Notes under the pieces: generated by a model
What the model was told of the DNA's origin: nothing
Seen by the model: only the letters and a program-made list of their open reading frames with translations
Databases searched by the model: none
Source of the DNA: an uncultured Algibacter sp.
Lineage (GTDB): Bacteria > Bacteroidota > Bacteroidia > Flavobacteriales > Flavobacteriaceae
Length of the DNA: 64,000 nt
Assembly (NCBI RefSeq): GCF_947490405.1
Contig: NZ_CANLGU010000001.1
Location: 862,492-926,491, forward strand
Direction: 5' to 3'
Translations under genes and position numbers: made by a program
In this document: positions 28,168 to 37,842 of the stretch, one piece after another
Position numbering within the stretch: position 1 is the stretch's first letter
Layout: the number at the start of each line of letters is the position of its first letter

Positions 28168-28376
28168 AGATAGAAATTTTTGTTGGTTTGAAAATTAGAC
28201 ACATGTATTAAAAAATGTCACTTATTCATAATTACGAGACTTTACAACTGTTTGGATTGAATTAACAGAAATTAATAATTATACTTTTTTAAAGCTGTAA
28301 TTATTAAAAACCTCTCATAAGAACAAAAAAAACACTTTTAAGATGAAAAATTTGCCGTATTATATTCATCTGCACT

Positions 28377-30437
28377 TTAGCTTATCTGTAATCCATTCCC
28401 AACCTCAGCATCGTCAGGATTTACAAATACCAACTTACCCTCAGGAGTTTCCGTCATCAAAATCATACCCTGGCTTTCAACACCTCTTAGTGCTCTTGGA
28501 GCTAGGTTTACTAAAACGGTTACACGTTTACCAACAACTTCTTCTGCAGAAAAACTTTCAGCAATACCAGATACAATGGTTCTTGTGTCAATTCCTGTAT
28601 CTACTTTTAGTTTCAACAACTTTTTAGTTTTTGGCATTTTTTCAGCTTCCAAAATAGTCCCTACTCGGATATCTAATTTGGTAAAATCTTCAAAAGTAAT
28701 CGTGTCTTTTTGGGGCTCTACAGTTGCATTGGCTATTTCGTTGGCTTTTTTGCTGGCTTCTAATTTGTCGAGTTGTTTTTGAATGGTTTCGTCTTCAATT
28801 TTCGAGAATAATAATTCTGCTTTTCCTATTTGGTGTCCAGCTGGCAATAAGGTTTGTTTTGTGCTTACTTCATTCCAAGACGTTTCGACTGCGCTCAACG
28901 TGACATTAAGGATGCCTTTTAATTTATTTGATGTAAATGGTAAAAACGGCTCGCTTAAAGTTGCTAAAGCTGAAGCTATTTGAAGCGCTACATACATGAT
29001 TGTTTTTGTACGATCTGCATCTACTTTAATCACTTTCCAAGGTTCTGCATCAGCTAGATACTTATTCCCTAAACGTGCTAAATTCATAAGTTCTTGACCC
29101 GCTTCTCTAAAACGGTAACGCTCAATAGAACTTGCAATAACATCTGGATAAGCTTTGATTGCGGCTAAAGTTTCTTCATCAACATCATTAAAATCAGAAG
29201 GTTCTGGAACAATACCTTCATAATATTTGTTTGTTAAAACTACTACACGGTTTATAAAGTTTCCGAAAATAGCAACTAACTCATTATTATTTCTTGCTTG
29301 AAAATCTTTCCAAGTAAAATCGTTATCCTTAGTTTCTGGTGCATTGGCATTTAGTGCGTAACGCAATACATCTTGTTGCCCAGGGAATTCTTCTAAATAT
29401 TCTGGCAGCCATACTGCCCAATTTTTAGAGGTTGATAGCTTATTGCCTTCTAAATTTAAAAACTCATTTGCTGGAACGTTTTCAGGAAGAATGTAACTCC
29501 CTTCAGCCTTTAACATGGCTGGAAAAATAATACAGTGAAACACAATATTATCTTTTCCTATAAAGTGTACTAGCTTGGTATCTTTATCTTTCCAATATGG
29601 CTCCCAATCTTTTCCTTCTCGTGCTGCCCATTCTTTGGTAGATGAGATATAACCAATTGGCGCATCAAACCAAACATAAAGTACTTTACCTTCTCCACCT
29701 TCTGCTGGCACAGGGATTCCCCAATCTAAATCTCTGGTAACCGCTCTTGGTCGTAACCCATCGTCAATCCAAGATTTACATTGCCCATAAACATTTGGTT
29801 TCCAATCTTTTTTATGACTCTCTAAAATCCATTCTTTTAAAAAAGCCTCGTGTTTATCTAACGGTAAAAACCAGTGTTTTGTTTCTTTTAAGGTAGGCAC
29901 ATTACCTGTAATAGCTGATTTCGGATTTATTAAATCAGTTGCATTATGGCTTGTTCCGCAGTTTTCACATTGGTCTCCATAACTTTCTTCATTTCCACAT
30001 TTTGGACAAGTTCCTATTACAAAACGGTCTGCTAAAAACTGATTAGCTTCAGCATCATACAACTGTTCTGAAGTTTCTTCAATAAATTCACCTTTTTCAT
30101 TTAAGGTTTTAAAAAACTCCGAAGCAGTTTCATGATGAATTGGTGCCGACGTTCTCGAATAATTATCATAAGTAATTCCAAAATCTTCAAACGATTTTTT
30201 AATAATTGCATGATATTTATCTACAATATCTTGAGGAGAAACCCCTTCGTTTTTCGCTTTTATGGTAATTGGTACACCATGCTCATCACTTCCTCCAATA
30301 AATGCCACATCGTTTCCTGTTAAACGTAAATAGCGCGCATAAATATCTGCAGGTACATAAACACCTGCTAAGTGACCTATATGTATAGGTCCGTTTGTAT
30401 AAGGAAGCGCTGTTGTAATGGTATATCTTTTCGGCAT
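28377..30437 (-). CDS. metG: methionyl-tRNA synthetase MetG
   Basis: 686 residues from ATG 30437; an in-frame ATG 11 codons upstream is not favoured. Class I synthetase with GPIHIGH near 15-21, a zinc-knuckle insert near 140-160 (CPKCGN, CENCG), the KMSKS-type loop KLSTSKN near 340, and a C-terminal EMAP/Trbp111 tRNA-binding domain near 580-686 ([15 protein letters not shown]). A short palindromic repeat (28881-28906) appears to lie in frame at the linker ([10 protein letters not shown]). TACTTTTA 21 bp upstream is a near-consensus -7 box. Confidence 0.97.
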   Translation of the reverse strand: MPKRYTITTALPYTNGPIHIGHLAGVYVPADIYARYLRLTGNDVAFIGGSDEHGVPITIKAKNEGVSPQDIVDKYHAIIKKSFEDFGITYDNYSRTSAPIHHETASEFFKTLNEKGEFIEETSEQLYDAEANQFLADRFVIGTCPKCGNEESYGDQCENCGTSHNATDLINPKSAITGNVPTLKETKHWFLPLDKHEAFLKEWILESHKKDWKPNVYGQCKSWIDDGLRPRAVTRDLDWGIPVPAEGGEGKVLYVWFDAPIGYISSTKEWAAREGKDWEPYWKDKDTKLVHFIGKDNIVFHCIIFPAMLKAEGSYILPENVPANEFLNLEGNKLSTSKNWAVWLPEYLEEFPGQQDVLRYALNANAPETKDNDFTWKDFQARNNNELVAIFGNFINRVVVLTNKYYEGIVPEPSDFNDVDEETLAAIKAYPDVIASSIERYRFREAGQELMNLARLGNKYLADAEPWKVIKVDADRTKTIMYVALQIASALATLSEPFLPFTSNKLKGILNVTLSAVETSWNEVSTKQTLLPAGHQIGKAELLFSKIEDETIQKQLDKLEASKKANEIANATVEPQKDTITFEDFTKLDIRVGTILEAEKMPKTKKLLKLKVDTGIDTRTIVSGIAESFSAEEVVGKRVTVLVNLAPRALRGVESQGMILMTETPEGKLVFVNPDDAEVGNGLQIS
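28881..28906. repeat. short dispersed repeat lying in frame within metG
   Basis: The plus strand reads CGTTTCGACTGCGCTCAACG then TGACAT. This resembles the widespread TTTCGACTGCGCTCAA-TGACA intergenic repeat of Bacteroidota (recognised from memory). It codes for part of [10 protein letters not shown] in the linker before the C-terminal tRNA-binding domain of MetG and leaves the frame intact. Confidence 0.5.
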
Positions 30438-30508
30438 TGTAATATCTTTTGAAGCCGTAAAAGTACACATTTAAAGCCCTTTTTGAAAAAAAAATGTACA
30501 TTTACATT

Positions 30509-31528
30509 ATGCAGAGAAGCCTACTCATTTTAAGCCTGTTTTGTGTTACTTTTTTATTAGAAACAAAAAGTACATCAGCACAAAGTACGGGCCTTGAAAA
30601 ACAAAACAACACTTTGAAACAACCGCCATACTTAAAAGCAGGAGATACCGTTGCCATTGTTGCGCCATCTGGTATTTTAAAAAATAGAAATGATGAAGTT
30701 AAACAAGCTCAAGCACTTTTAAAACGTTGGGGATTGTTTTCAGTTGTAGGAAAACATGTTTTTAGTAATGCAAATCATTTTGCTGGAACAGACGATGAGC
30801 GTTGTGAAGATTTTCAAAACGCTCTTGACGACCCAAAAATTAGTGCTATTTGGTGTGCTCGTGGTGGCTATGGCACAGTTAGAATTTTAGATAAGTTAGA
30901 TTACTCAAAATTTAAAGAAAACCCCAAATGGGTTATTGGATATTCTGATATTACGGCACTTCATAATCAAATACATAACCAAGGTGTTGAAAGTTTACAT
31001 GCTATGATGTGTGTTAGTCTAACTAAGGATGAATCTGAAATTGAAGCTAGTATTTCTACATTTAAAAACACCATTTTCGGAAAACCTTTAAGTTACACAT
31101 TAGAAAGTTCAAACTATAATAAAACAGGAGCTACTTCTGGGCAATTAGTAGGTGGTAATTTAACCATGCTTCACACCATGCTAGGTTCTGAAACGAGTAT
31201 TGATACTTCTGGGAAAATATTATTTATTGAAGAAATTGGCGAATACAAGTATCATATTGATCGTATGTTGCAGAGCCTAAAACGCGCTGGCTATTTTGAT
31301 AAATGTAAAGGCGTTATTGTAGGCGACATGACAAAACTTAGAAAAAACACTACCCTCTGGGGGACATCTATCGAACAACTTATTTTGGATGCTTTGGAGG
31401 ATTACGATTTTCCTATTGCTTTTAATATGCCTGCGGGTCATGAAAAAGACAATAGAGCTTTAATTTTAGGAAGAAGTATCGAGTTACGTGTTAACAAAAA
31501 CCAATCGACAATCAATTTTAGTGAATAA
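30509..31528 (+). CDS. LD-carboxypeptidase (S66 family), secreted
   Basis: 339 residues from ATG 30509, starting with a signal peptide (MQRSLLILSLFCVTFLL to TSAQ). Catalytic Ser lies in GYSDITAL, Glu in IEEIGEYKYHIDRM and His in PAGHEKDNRAL, as in the S66/MccF fold. It trims the terminal D-alanine of muropeptides in the periplasm. An ATG five codons upstream overlaps TACATTTA, a likely -7 box, so the downstream start is preferred. It diverges from metG. Confidence 0.9.
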   Translation: MQRSLLILSLFCVTFLLETKSTSAQSTGLEKQNNTLKQPPYLKAGDTVAIVAPSGILKNRNDEVKQAQALLKRWGLFSVVGKHVFSNANHFAGTDDERCEDFQNALDDPKISAIWCARGGYGTVRILDKLDYSKFKENPKWVIGYSDITALHNQIHNQGVESLHAMMCVSLTKDESEIEASISTFKNTIFGKPLSYTLESSNYNKTGATSGQLVGGNLTMLHTMLGSETSIDTSGKILFIEEIGEYKYHIDRMLQSLKRAGYFDKCKGVIVGDMTKLRKNTTLWGTSIEQLILDALEDYDFPIAFNMPAGHEKDNRALILGRSIELRVNKNQSTINFSE

Positions 31529-31722
31529 ATCTTAATAAAAACCTCACCATAAGAATCTGATTAATCCTTTATATAACTGAGTTTTTACCGAATATACAAC
31601 TCATTTCGCAGAACATTTTGTTTGTTAAACGGTCATAAGGTTACAATCAACTAATATTTTCAAGATTTATTAGAATAAGTAATAACCTTGTACTACTTAT
31701 AACAAATTTAAACCCAAATATT

Positions 31723-31977
31723 ATGATTAAAAAATTACAATCCCTAATGGCTGCTGCTGTTATTTTATTTTCTATTAGCATGAGTGCTGATACAATAAAA
31801 AACTCAAACTTAAATTTGAACAATCCTGATATCCGTAAATGTTTATTAGATGCTACAAAAACGGAAGGTTGGAAATTATCATCTGTGTATCTTGATGCTA
31901 ACAATAAGTTAGTTATGATTTTTGATAAAGGTGAAGACACAAAAATTTACACGAGTAAAGAAGTCTTTTCTAACTAA
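31723..31977 (+). CDS. small secreted protein
   Basis: 84 residues. The signal peptide ends near SMSA22. The mature part (NPDIRKCLLDATKTEGWKLSSVYLDANNKLVMIF) is a short alpha/beta domain with one Cys. No family is recognised. TAACCTTG at 31683-31690 is a near-consensus -7 box and a strong terminator follows, so it is a single-gene unit. The overlapping reverse frame has no such support. Confidence 0.65.
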   Translation: MIKKLQSLMAAAVILFSISMSADTIKNSNLNLNNPDIRKCLLDATKTEGWKLSSVYLDANNKLVMIFDKGEDTKIYTSKEVFSN

Positions 31978-31996
31978 ATAAATACGTTCTTTAAAT

Positions 31997-32033
31997 AAAA
32001 AAGCCAACTAAACTTTGTTTAGTTGGCTTTTTT
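31997..32033. terminator. bidirectional terminator
   Basis: AAAAAAGCCAACTAAAC, loop TTT, GTTTAGTTGGCTTTTTT. Seventeen perfect pairs. It serves the convergent small secreted protein gene and the DUF1569 gene. Confidence 0.9.
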
Positions 32034-32054
32034 ATACCCTTTTCTGTTAATCGG

Positions 32055-32507
32055 TTAAACTCCAAATTGCATTAAATGATGATCTAAATGTTTATAGAAC
32101 ATGTTGTTCCATTCATGTTTTGATAACTTACCAAAAGAATGGGATTCTTTTCCATCAAAATAATCTTCGCCTAAATCTTGAGCCTTTTTTAAATAATCTG
32201 TTAACCTCGCTTTTTCTTCTACAAAATTTCTCGCGTTACTAATTAAAAACTGAGGAGCCGTTTTGCTATTTTTCTTATAAGGCTTATCTCCAACAACTGT
32301 GTTTTTAACAAATAGTTTTAAAATAAATTTTGTGAACCCATTTGGTTTTGCGTGTTTATCTTCAAAAGCCATTTCGTAAGTTACATTGCAATGGGCCAAC
32401 ATTTGGTCAGAACTCATTTTTCCCCAAAGCGGTCTTGTTGTTGGCGAAAGCTTATTAATTCTATCTATTACTGCTTCAGTTTCTTTTGAGTCGAAGATGT
32501 TTTTCAT
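32055..32507 (-). CDS. DUF1569 (DinB-like) protein
   Basis: 150 residues. QMLAHCNVTYEMA near 35 and FYKHLDHHLMQFGV at the end carry the His residues expected to bind a metal in a DinB-like four-helix bundle. Function is unknown. The terminator at 31997-32033 serves its 3' end. Confidence 0.8.
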   Translation of the reverse strand: MKNIFDSKETEAVIDRINKLSPTTRPLWGKMSSDQMLAHCNVTYEMAFEDKHAKPNGFTKFILKLFVKNTVVGDKPYKKNSKTAPQFLISNARNFVEEKARLTDYLKKAQDLGEDYFDGKESHSFGKLSKHEWNNMFYKHLDHHLMQFGV

Positions 32508-32568
32508 GATTTTAGATTGATGAATTTTACTTCTCGCAATTTATTTATTTTATTTTTACTTTGAAAAT

Positions 32569-33345
32569 TTAAAACCCTCGCTCCTTTTGCAACTGCTCAT
32601 AAGCCGCCTGCACTTGCCTAAATTTTTCTTCAGCCCCTTTTTGGTGTTCTTTACCTAAATGAATCACTTTATCTGGATGATATTTTTTAGCCATTTTTCG
32701 GTAGGCTTTTTTAACTTCATCATCTGTAGCAGATTTATCAATCTCTAAAACTTTATAAGCATTATCGCTACTATTATAAAACATGGCTTTAATACTCTCA
32801 TAATCTCTAGAGCTAATACCCAAATAGCCTGCAATGGTGTAAATCTGTTTTTCTTCATCACTCGTTACAGTACCATCAGCTTTGGCTATTCCAAACAGAA
32901 AGTGCATAAGTTGTAACCGTGATGGATGATCCATCATCTGTCGAATTTGCAAACACACTGGACGTACCGATACATTTTGTTTACTTATATTTTTAAATAA
33001 TTTAAAAGCATGATTTGCGCGCTCTTTACCATACATATTTAAAAACTGCTGACGCACAAAGTCTAACTCGCGCTGATCTTGCACACCATCTGCTTTTATA
33101 ACTACTGAGGCTAATATGAGTAAACTCACTTCAAAATCACCAGACTGTGTTTGTGGTCGCTGCCTGGGTTGGGTTCTATATGTCGTTCTTCGCCCTCTAG
33201 TTGTTTGTCTTTCTCCTAATAATGGTCCTCCATTACCATCTGCCATAGTATCTACAACACTTCCTATTGCTAAGCCAATTATGGCTCCTATTGGTCCTCC
33301 GAACGACCAGCCTATTGAGGCTCCTATCCATTTTGCAAAACTCAT
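32569..33345 (-). CDS. TerB-DnaJ (DjlA-like) protein
   Basis: 258 residues. The N-terminus is glycine rich and hydrophobic ([22 protein letters not shown]). A TerB domain lies near 75-180 ([35 protein letters not shown]). A C-terminal J domain near 195-258 has the HPD motif ([11 protein letters not shown]). This is the DjlA-like plan, a membrane-linked DnaK co-chaperone. It is a single gene on the minus strand. Confidence 0.88.
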   Translation of the reverse strand: MSFAKWIGASIGWSFGGPIGAIIGLAIGSVVDTMADGNGGPLLGERQTTRGRRTTYRTQPRQRPQTQSGDFEVSLLILASVVIKADGVQDQRELDFVRQQFLNMYGKERANHAFKLFKNISKQNVSVRPVCLQIRQMMDHPSRLQLMHFLFGIAKADGTVTSDEEKQIYTIAGYLGISSRDYESIKAMFYNSSDNAYKVLEIDKSATDDEVKKAYRKMAKKYHPDKVIHLGKEHQKGAEEKFRQVQAAYEQLQKERGF

Positions 33346-33422
33346 TTAATTCTTTTGTTTTTTACAGGTGTTAAATATAACATTGTTAGTTGAATTTTTA
33401 ACTCTTTTGTTACAATTGTACT

Positions 33423-33598
33423 GTGTTAAGGATAGAAACGACATCCTTTGTGCGACGTTTTAATACTATAATCTCACTCTAAAATAGTGTTTAAGAAAAG
33501 TAGCATCTTTAAACAAATAAATAACTGCTTCGCAGAAAGATATAGTGAATAGCCTGACCTTATAACGCCATAAGCGTTTTAAGGGAACACCCAAAGCA
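33423..33598. repeat. decayed, interrupted copy of the dispersed structured repeat
   Basis: GTTAAGGATAGAAACGACATC near the left and ATAGCCTGACC, GGGAACACCCAAAG near the right resemble the ends of the element at 3796-3882. The middle differs and is longer. The region between 33346 and 33656 otherwise holds only a promoter for the bacilliredoxin gene. Confidence 0.4.
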
Positions 33599-33617
33599 TA
33601 AATACAATCCTTTTATT

Positions 33618-33625
33618 TAACTTTG
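33618..33625 (+). promoter_or_regulatory. -7 box of the bacilliredoxin gene
   Basis: TAACTTTG matches TAnnTTTG exactly and lies 31 bp before the ATG. Confidence 0.6.
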
Positions 33626-33656
33626 TAAAAAATTTACAATTAATAAAATATAAAAT

Positions 33657-34067
33657 ATGTATCCAGCAGAATTAGTAAAACCAATGCGTGAGGATTTAAC
33701 CAAAGTTGGTTTTGAAGAATTACATACTGCCGCGGCTGTTGACGCTGCTATAGCAAAAGAAGGAACAACTTTAGTAGTTGTTAATTCGGTTTGCGGTTGT
33801 GCAGCAGCAAATGCGCGCCCAGGGGCTAGAATGAGTTTAGATAATGTTAAAAAACCTGACCATATTGTTACGGTTTTTGCAGGAGTTGATAGAGAAGCTG
33901 TTGATGCTGCTCGTGGTTATATGGTACCTTTTCCTCCAAGTTCACCAAGTATGGCTTTATTTAAAGATGGTGAATTGGTACACATGTTAGAGCGCCATCA
34001 TATTGAAGGGCGTCCTGCAGAGTTAATTGCAGAAAACCTTATTGATGCCTATAATGACCATTGTTAA
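33657..34067 (+). CDS. bacilliredoxin BrxA/BrxB family protein
   Basis: 136 residues. The CGC redox motif is C46-G-C48 in VVNSVCGCAAANARPGA, as in YphP/YqiW. Members remove bacillithiol from proteins, or act as thiol isomerases. Single gene with its own promoter and a terminator at 34131. Confidence 0.92.
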   Translation: MYPAELVKPMREDLTKVGFEELHTAAAVDAAIAKEGTTLVVVNSVCGCAAANARPGARMSLDNVKKPDHIVTVFAGVDREAVDAARGYMVPFPPSSPSMALFKDGELVHMLERHHIEGRPAELIAENLIDAYNDHC

Positions 34068-34130
34068 TCTTTTAATTGAAACTAAAAATTAAAAAGATTT
34101 TTACGATTTACTCAGAATAACAAAAAATTA

Positions 34131-34157
34131 AGCCACAAGAGATTGTGGTTTTTTTTA
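34131..34157 (+). terminator. terminator after the bacilliredoxin gene
   Basis: AGCCACAA, loop GAGA, TTGTGGTT then T residues. Six strong pairs extended by a G:U and an A:T pair. Confidence 0.75.
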
Positions 34158-34210
34158 TTTGTCTACGCAACCTTTCTTTAACTATCGCATCTTAATAACA
34201 AATTATAAAA

Positions 34211-34609
34211 ATGAAAAAGCTATTATCTAAAGTTGTTTTATTACCCTTATGTTTATTTTTATTTTCTACGCAATGTGAGGATGATATTCCTCCTGTTACG
34301 CAAGAAACTGAAGAGCAGGAATTAGCCCTTTTAAAAAACGAAATTGAAGATTTAGCTAACGCATCTGTTTGTGATGATGCTTTTGAATGTAAATTTATTG
34401 CTTTTGGAAGTAAACCTTGTGGTGGCCCTTGGAGTCATTTAGTATATTCTACATCTATTGATACTGAGGAACTTGAAAGCATGGTTGAGGGTTATAACCG
34501 AAAAGAAGCCCTTTATAATTCTGAATGGGACATCCCTTCTGATTGTGCCATAACCAATCCGCCAACTAGTATAACCTGCGAAAACAATTCTTGTATTGCA
34601 GTGTTTTAA
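34211..34609 (+). CDS. cysteine-rich lipoprotein of unknown function
   Basis: 132 residues. The signal ends at FSTQC followed by EDD, which resembles surface lipoproteins of Bacteroidota, although Q at -1 is unusual for a lipobox. The mature part has seven more Cys (VCDDAFECKF, KPCGGPW, DCAI, TCENNSC), enough for three disulfides. The CGGPWSHLVYS stretch looks like a conserved core of a flavobacterial family without a known role. Confidence 0.65.
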   Translation: MKKLLSKVVLLPLCLFLFSTQCEDDIPPVTQETEEQELALLKNEIEDLANASVCDDAFECKFIAFGSKPCGGPWSHLVYSTSIDTEELESMVEGYNRKEALYNSEWDIPSDCAITNPPTSITCENNSCIAVF

Positions 34610-34658
34610 AATGGTTTTAAATTAGTTTCAAAATTTAACACATTTAACATTAGTTTAT

Positions 34659-34666
34659 TATTTTTG
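34659..34666 (+). promoter_or_regulatory. -7 box; mRNA probably leaderless
   Basis: TATTTTTG matches TAnnTTTG exactly and ends three bases before the ATG at 34670. Transcription would start at or within a few bases of the start codon, so the upstream TTG (34664) cannot be the start. Confidence 0.6.
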
Positions 34667-34669
34667 GAC

Positions 34670-35407
34670 ATGCTTAAACTATTGTCCTACCCAATTTCAG
34701 TTATTTATTTTATATGTTTTGGATTAACATTGCTTGTGTTTCATCCTATACAATGGTTTTGCTATAATGTTTTTGGACCTAAAACTCATGAAAAAAGCGT
34801 TTATGCCTTGCAATTTTTCTTGATGCGTTGTGCTAACATTTTGGGCACGCGTTTTTCTTTTATTAGTCCCTATAAAATAGAGAAAAATAGACCTCTTATC
34901 GTTGTTACTAACCACCAAAGTTTACACGATATATATCCGCTTACTTGGTATATGCGTAAGCATCACCCTAAATTTATTAGTAAAATAGAATTAGGAAAAG
35001 GCATCCCCAGTGTATCTTATAATTTGCGTCATGGCGGTGCAGCGTTAATTGATAGAAAAAATCCAAGACAATCCTTACCAGCTTTAATGAAATTTGGAGA
35101 ATATATTGAAAAAAACAATTATGCTGCTGTTATTTTTCCAGAAGGCACACGTAGTAAGGATGGCAACCCAAAACCTTTTCAAACAAAAGGCTTAGAGATT
35201 TTATTTAAAAAAACACCTTCTGCGTTGATTGTACCAGTTACAATAAATAATTCTTGGAAAATGTTGCGTTATGGAAAATTTCCTGCTGGCTTAGGAAATC
35301 ATATTAAATTTACCGTACATAAACCCTTGGAATTGGGTACCTTTGCTGACAAGAAAGAACTTATCGAAACAGTCGAAATGACTATCAAAAATCATATTAA
35401 ACATTAA
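34670..35407 (+). CDS. plsC: 1-acyl-sn-glycerol-3-phosphate acyltransferase
   Basis: 245 residues. A membrane segment lies near 8-28, the catalytic HxxxxD (NHQSLHD) near 83-89 and FPEGTRS near 150. It transfers acyl chains to lysophosphatidate in the membrane. The start at ATG 34670 is chosen from the promoter position. The next gene, an acyl-ACP desaturase, begins 12 bp after the stop, so both act on fatty acyl groups in one unit. Confidence 0.9.
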   Translation: MLKLLSYPISVIYFICFGLTLLVFHPIQWFCYNVFGPKTHEKSVYALQFFLMRCANILGTRFSFISPYKIEKNRPLIVVTNHQSLHDIYPLTWYMRKHHPKFISKIELGKGIPSVSYNLRHGGAALIDRKNPRQSLPALMKFGEYIEKNNYAAVIFPEGTRSKDGNPKPFQTKGLEILFKKTPSALIVPVTINNSWKMLRYGKFPAGLGNHIKFTVHKPLELGTFADKKELIETVEMTIKNHIKH

Positions 35408-35419
35408 AAAAGAGATTAG

Positions 35420-36421
35420 ATGTCTTTAAAGAATAAGAGATTAGAGGTGATGCGGTTTTTAGAAAAAGACGTTGATGCATTGATGGAAAAATACTTGATT
35501 CCTATTGATAGCATTTGGCAACCCACAGATTTTTTACCAAACTCTGAAACTACGGATGCTGCTTTTTTTGAAGAAGTAAAAGAAATAAGAGAACTAGCAA
35601 AAGATTTACCTTATGATTTTTGGGTGGTTTTAGTTGGTGATATGATTACAGAAGAAGCCTTACCAACTTACGAATCGTGGTTAATGGATGTTGAAGGTGT
35701 TGATCAAGTTGAAGGCGGTGGAAATGGATGGGGCAAATGGGTACGCCAATGGACTTCAGAAGAGAACAGACACGGTGATGTACTAAATAAATACCTTTAC
35801 CTTTCGGGTAGAGTAAATATGAAAGAAATTGAAAAAACCACACAACATCTTATTGCTGATGGTTTTGATATTGGTACGGACAGAGATCCATATAAAAACT
35901 TTGTATACACTAGTTTTCAAGAGTTGGCTACCTACATTTCTCATAATCGTGTTGCAAAACTTGCAAAAGATAAAGGAAATAAGCGATTATCAAAAATGTG
36001 TAAAATCATTTCAGGAGACGAAATGCGTCACCACCATGCCTATTCCGAGTTTGTAGAACGTATTTTTACAGTAGACCCTAGCCAAATGATGATGGCTTTT
36101 CATTATATGATGAAACAAAAAATAACTATGCCTGCGCATTTTTTAAGAGAATCTGGAAAAAGTATTGGTACCGCTTTTGAAGAGTTTTCTAATACGGCAC
36201 AACGTATAGGTGTTTATACAGCCACGGATTATGTAGATATTTTACAAAAATTGATTGAACGTTGGGATATTGGAAGCATTACAGGATTAAACGATGAAGC
36301 AGAAAAAGCTAGAGACTATCTTATGAAACTACCTGCAAGAATGTATCGCTTATCTGAACGTATGAAAATTCCAGAAAACTCATTTCAATTTAAATGGGTT
36401 GAGCCAGCAGTTATTAAATAA
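35420..36421 (+). CDS. acyl-ACP desaturase (fatty acid desaturase type 2)
   Basis: 333 residues of the soluble di-iron desaturase family. The two iron-binding motifs are EENRHGD near 113-119 and DEMRHHH near 200-206. It introduces a double bond into acyl-ACP. It follows plsC closely, so supply of unsaturated acyl groups and acyl transfer may be co-regulated. Membrane-fluidity control at low temperature is a reasonable inference. Confidence 0.92.
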   Translation: MSLKNKRLEVMRFLEKDVDALMEKYLIPIDSIWQPTDFLPNSETTDAAFFEEVKEIRELAKDLPYDFWVVLVGDMITEEALPTYESWLMDVEGVDQVEGGGNGWGKWVRQWTSEENRHGDVLNKYLYLSGRVNMKEIEKTTQHLIADGFDIGTDRDPYKNFVYTSFQELATYISHNRVAKLAKDKGNKRLSKMCKIISGDEMRHHHAYSEFVERIFTVDPSQMMMAFHYMMKQKITMPAHFLRESGKSIGTAFEEFSNTAQRIGVYTATDYVDILQKLIERWDIGSITGLNDEAEKARDYLMKLPARMYRLSERMKIPENSFQFKWVEPAVIK

Positions 36422-36439
36422 AACATACTTTTTTTATAG

Positions 36440-36778
36440 TTGATTAATTATAACAATAAGAAATTCAAACCTGTTTCTAGTTCAGAAAATAGCGAAACTA
36501 CTTCTGAAACTATATTTCTATACAAACAAAACCAAAATATTATAACCTCAACTTATAAGGGTGGTAATATCATTAAAGGTCACTTAATTGGACTTGTTGA
36601 CACATATGGCAATATCAATATAAGATACCACCAAATAAACAAAAACGGTGAATTAACAACCGGTATTTGTGTTTCAAAACCTGAGATAAGTTCGGATGGA
36701 AAAATTACACTTTATGAAAATTGGCAATGGACTTCTGGTGATAAATCTAAGGGTACGTCAATCTTAAAAGAACTTTAG
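36440..36778 (+). CDS. small beta-rich protein (often misnamed N-acetylglutamate synthase)
   Basis: 112 residues, with a TTG start; no ATG lies near the conserved N-terminus. Beta strands dominate (TIFLYKQNQNIITSTYKGGN; GNINIRYHQINKNGEL), ending WQWTSGDKSKG. The family is common in Bacteroidota and has no proven role; the N-acetylglutamate synthase label in databases has no support here. It lies 18 bp after the desaturase gene, perhaps in the same unit. Confidence 0.7.
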   Translation: MINYNNKKFKPVSSSENSETTSETIFLYKQNQNIITSTYKGGNIIKGHLIGLVDTYGNINIRYHQINKNGELTTGICVSKPEISSDGKITLYENWQWTSGDKSKGTSILKEL

Positions 36779-36790
36779 TTATTATCTGTT

Positions 36791-37444
36791 ATGAATCAGG
36801 ATATTATTGATAAAACTATAGTATTTGTAAAAGATACTCTAGCTCATGCTGAAGGCGGACATGATTGGTTTCATATTGAACGTGTATATAAAAACAGTCT
36901 TTTAATTGCTAAACAAGAAACTGTTGATGCGTTTGTAGTCTCTTTAGGCGCTTTACTTCATGATATTGCTGATAGCAAGTTTCATAACGGAGATGATACT
37001 ATTGGTCCTAAAATAGCGCGTGAATTTCTTTTTGACCTTAATGTAGATTCAACCATTATTGAACATGTTGTAAACATTATTGAAAATATTTCTTTCAATA
37101 AATCTTTAGAGGGCAATTTAGTTTTTAGCTCTAATGAATTAAAGGTGATTCAAGATGCTGATAGACTTGATGCTATTGGTGCTATTGGTATCGCTAGATG
37201 CTTTAATTATGGAGGTTTTAAGAATCGAACACTTTATAATCCTGATATTAAACCTAACCTTGATATGACAAAAACTGAGTACAAAAACTCTACTGCCCCA
37301 ACAATAAATCATTTTTATGAAAAACTCCTACTTTTAAAAGACAAAATGAATACTAAAACAGGAAAAAAAATTGCTGAGAAACGCCATGAATTCATGAAAC
37401 TCTACTTAGATCAGTTTTATAATGAATGGAATGGCAATATATAA
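36791..37444 (+). CDS. HD-domain hydrolase
   Basis: 217 residues. The HD metal motif is complete: HDWFHIERV near 25, LLHDIADSKF near 58 and D in QDADRLDAIG near 127. Members of this group (YedJ-like) hydrolyse small phosphorylated metabolites or nucleotides. It begins 12 bp after the preceding gene. Confidence 0.88.
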   Translation: MNQDIIDKTIVFVKDTLAHAEGGHDWFHIERVYKNSLLIAKQETVDAFVVSLGALLHDIADSKFHNGDDTIGPKIAREFLFDLNVDSTIIEHVVNIIENISFNKSLEGNLVFSSNELKVIQDADRLDAIGAIGIARCFNYGGFKNRTLYNPDIKPNLDMTKTEYKNSTAPTINHFYEKLLLLKDKMNTKTGKKIAEKRHEFMKLYLDQFYNEWNGNI

Positions 37445-37629
37445 TATATTAAATTTCAATTAATCACGATTTTTTAGCTCGTATCAAATAATATTATACA
37501 CTATTTTAACCCACTTCTATGTTAAATTAGTGCTTAGGGTAAATTAGCATAGAAATCAATTAAAATGATTGTTTTTTTCATAAAACATCTGACATAATTT
37601 TGGATTGTTGAACATTTAAATCCTTAATT

Positions 37630-37767
37630 ATGAAAAAGTTAAAAGAAGAATTAGTTCAAAAGGAAGAAGAGATAACTAACTTTAATTATATACTATTTAG
37701 TGCTGGTCTTTTACTGGCCTTACCAGTAATAACATTTGTTTTATTATTTTGCCTTAAATTAATTTAA
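37630..37767 (+). CDS. 45-residue single-membrane-segment protein
   Basis: ATG at 37630 opens 45 codons: a charged helix (MKKLKEELVQKEEEITN) followed by one membrane segment (YILFSAGLLLALPVITFVLL). A perfect terminator follows 18 bp after the stop, which supports a real gene. No family is recognised. The 185 bp upstream of it contain no other feature. Confidence 0.5.
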   Translation: MKKLKEELVQKEEEITNFNYILFSAGLLLALPVITFVLLFCLKLI

Positions 37768-37785
37768 CCAAAATTCAAACCAATC

Positions 37786-37819
37786 AAAAAAAGCCTCCTT
37801 TTACTAGGAGGCTTTTTTT
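37786..37819. terminator. terminator hairpin
   Basis: AAAAAAAGCCTCCT, six-base loop, AGGAGGCTTTTTTT. Fourteen perfect pairs; works in both directions, for the 45-residue ORF and the AraC-56-residue unit. Confidence 0.88.
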
Positions 37820-37842
37820 GATTGTAAAGGGTTTTAAGGCAA

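Noticed and set aside
28343..28627. 94-codon plus-strand frame
   Set aside because: Antisense to the metG 3' end.
31647..31940. 97-codon frame on the minus strand
   Set aside because: It overlaps the plus-strand small secreted protein, which has a signal peptide, promoter and terminator; the reverse frame has none.
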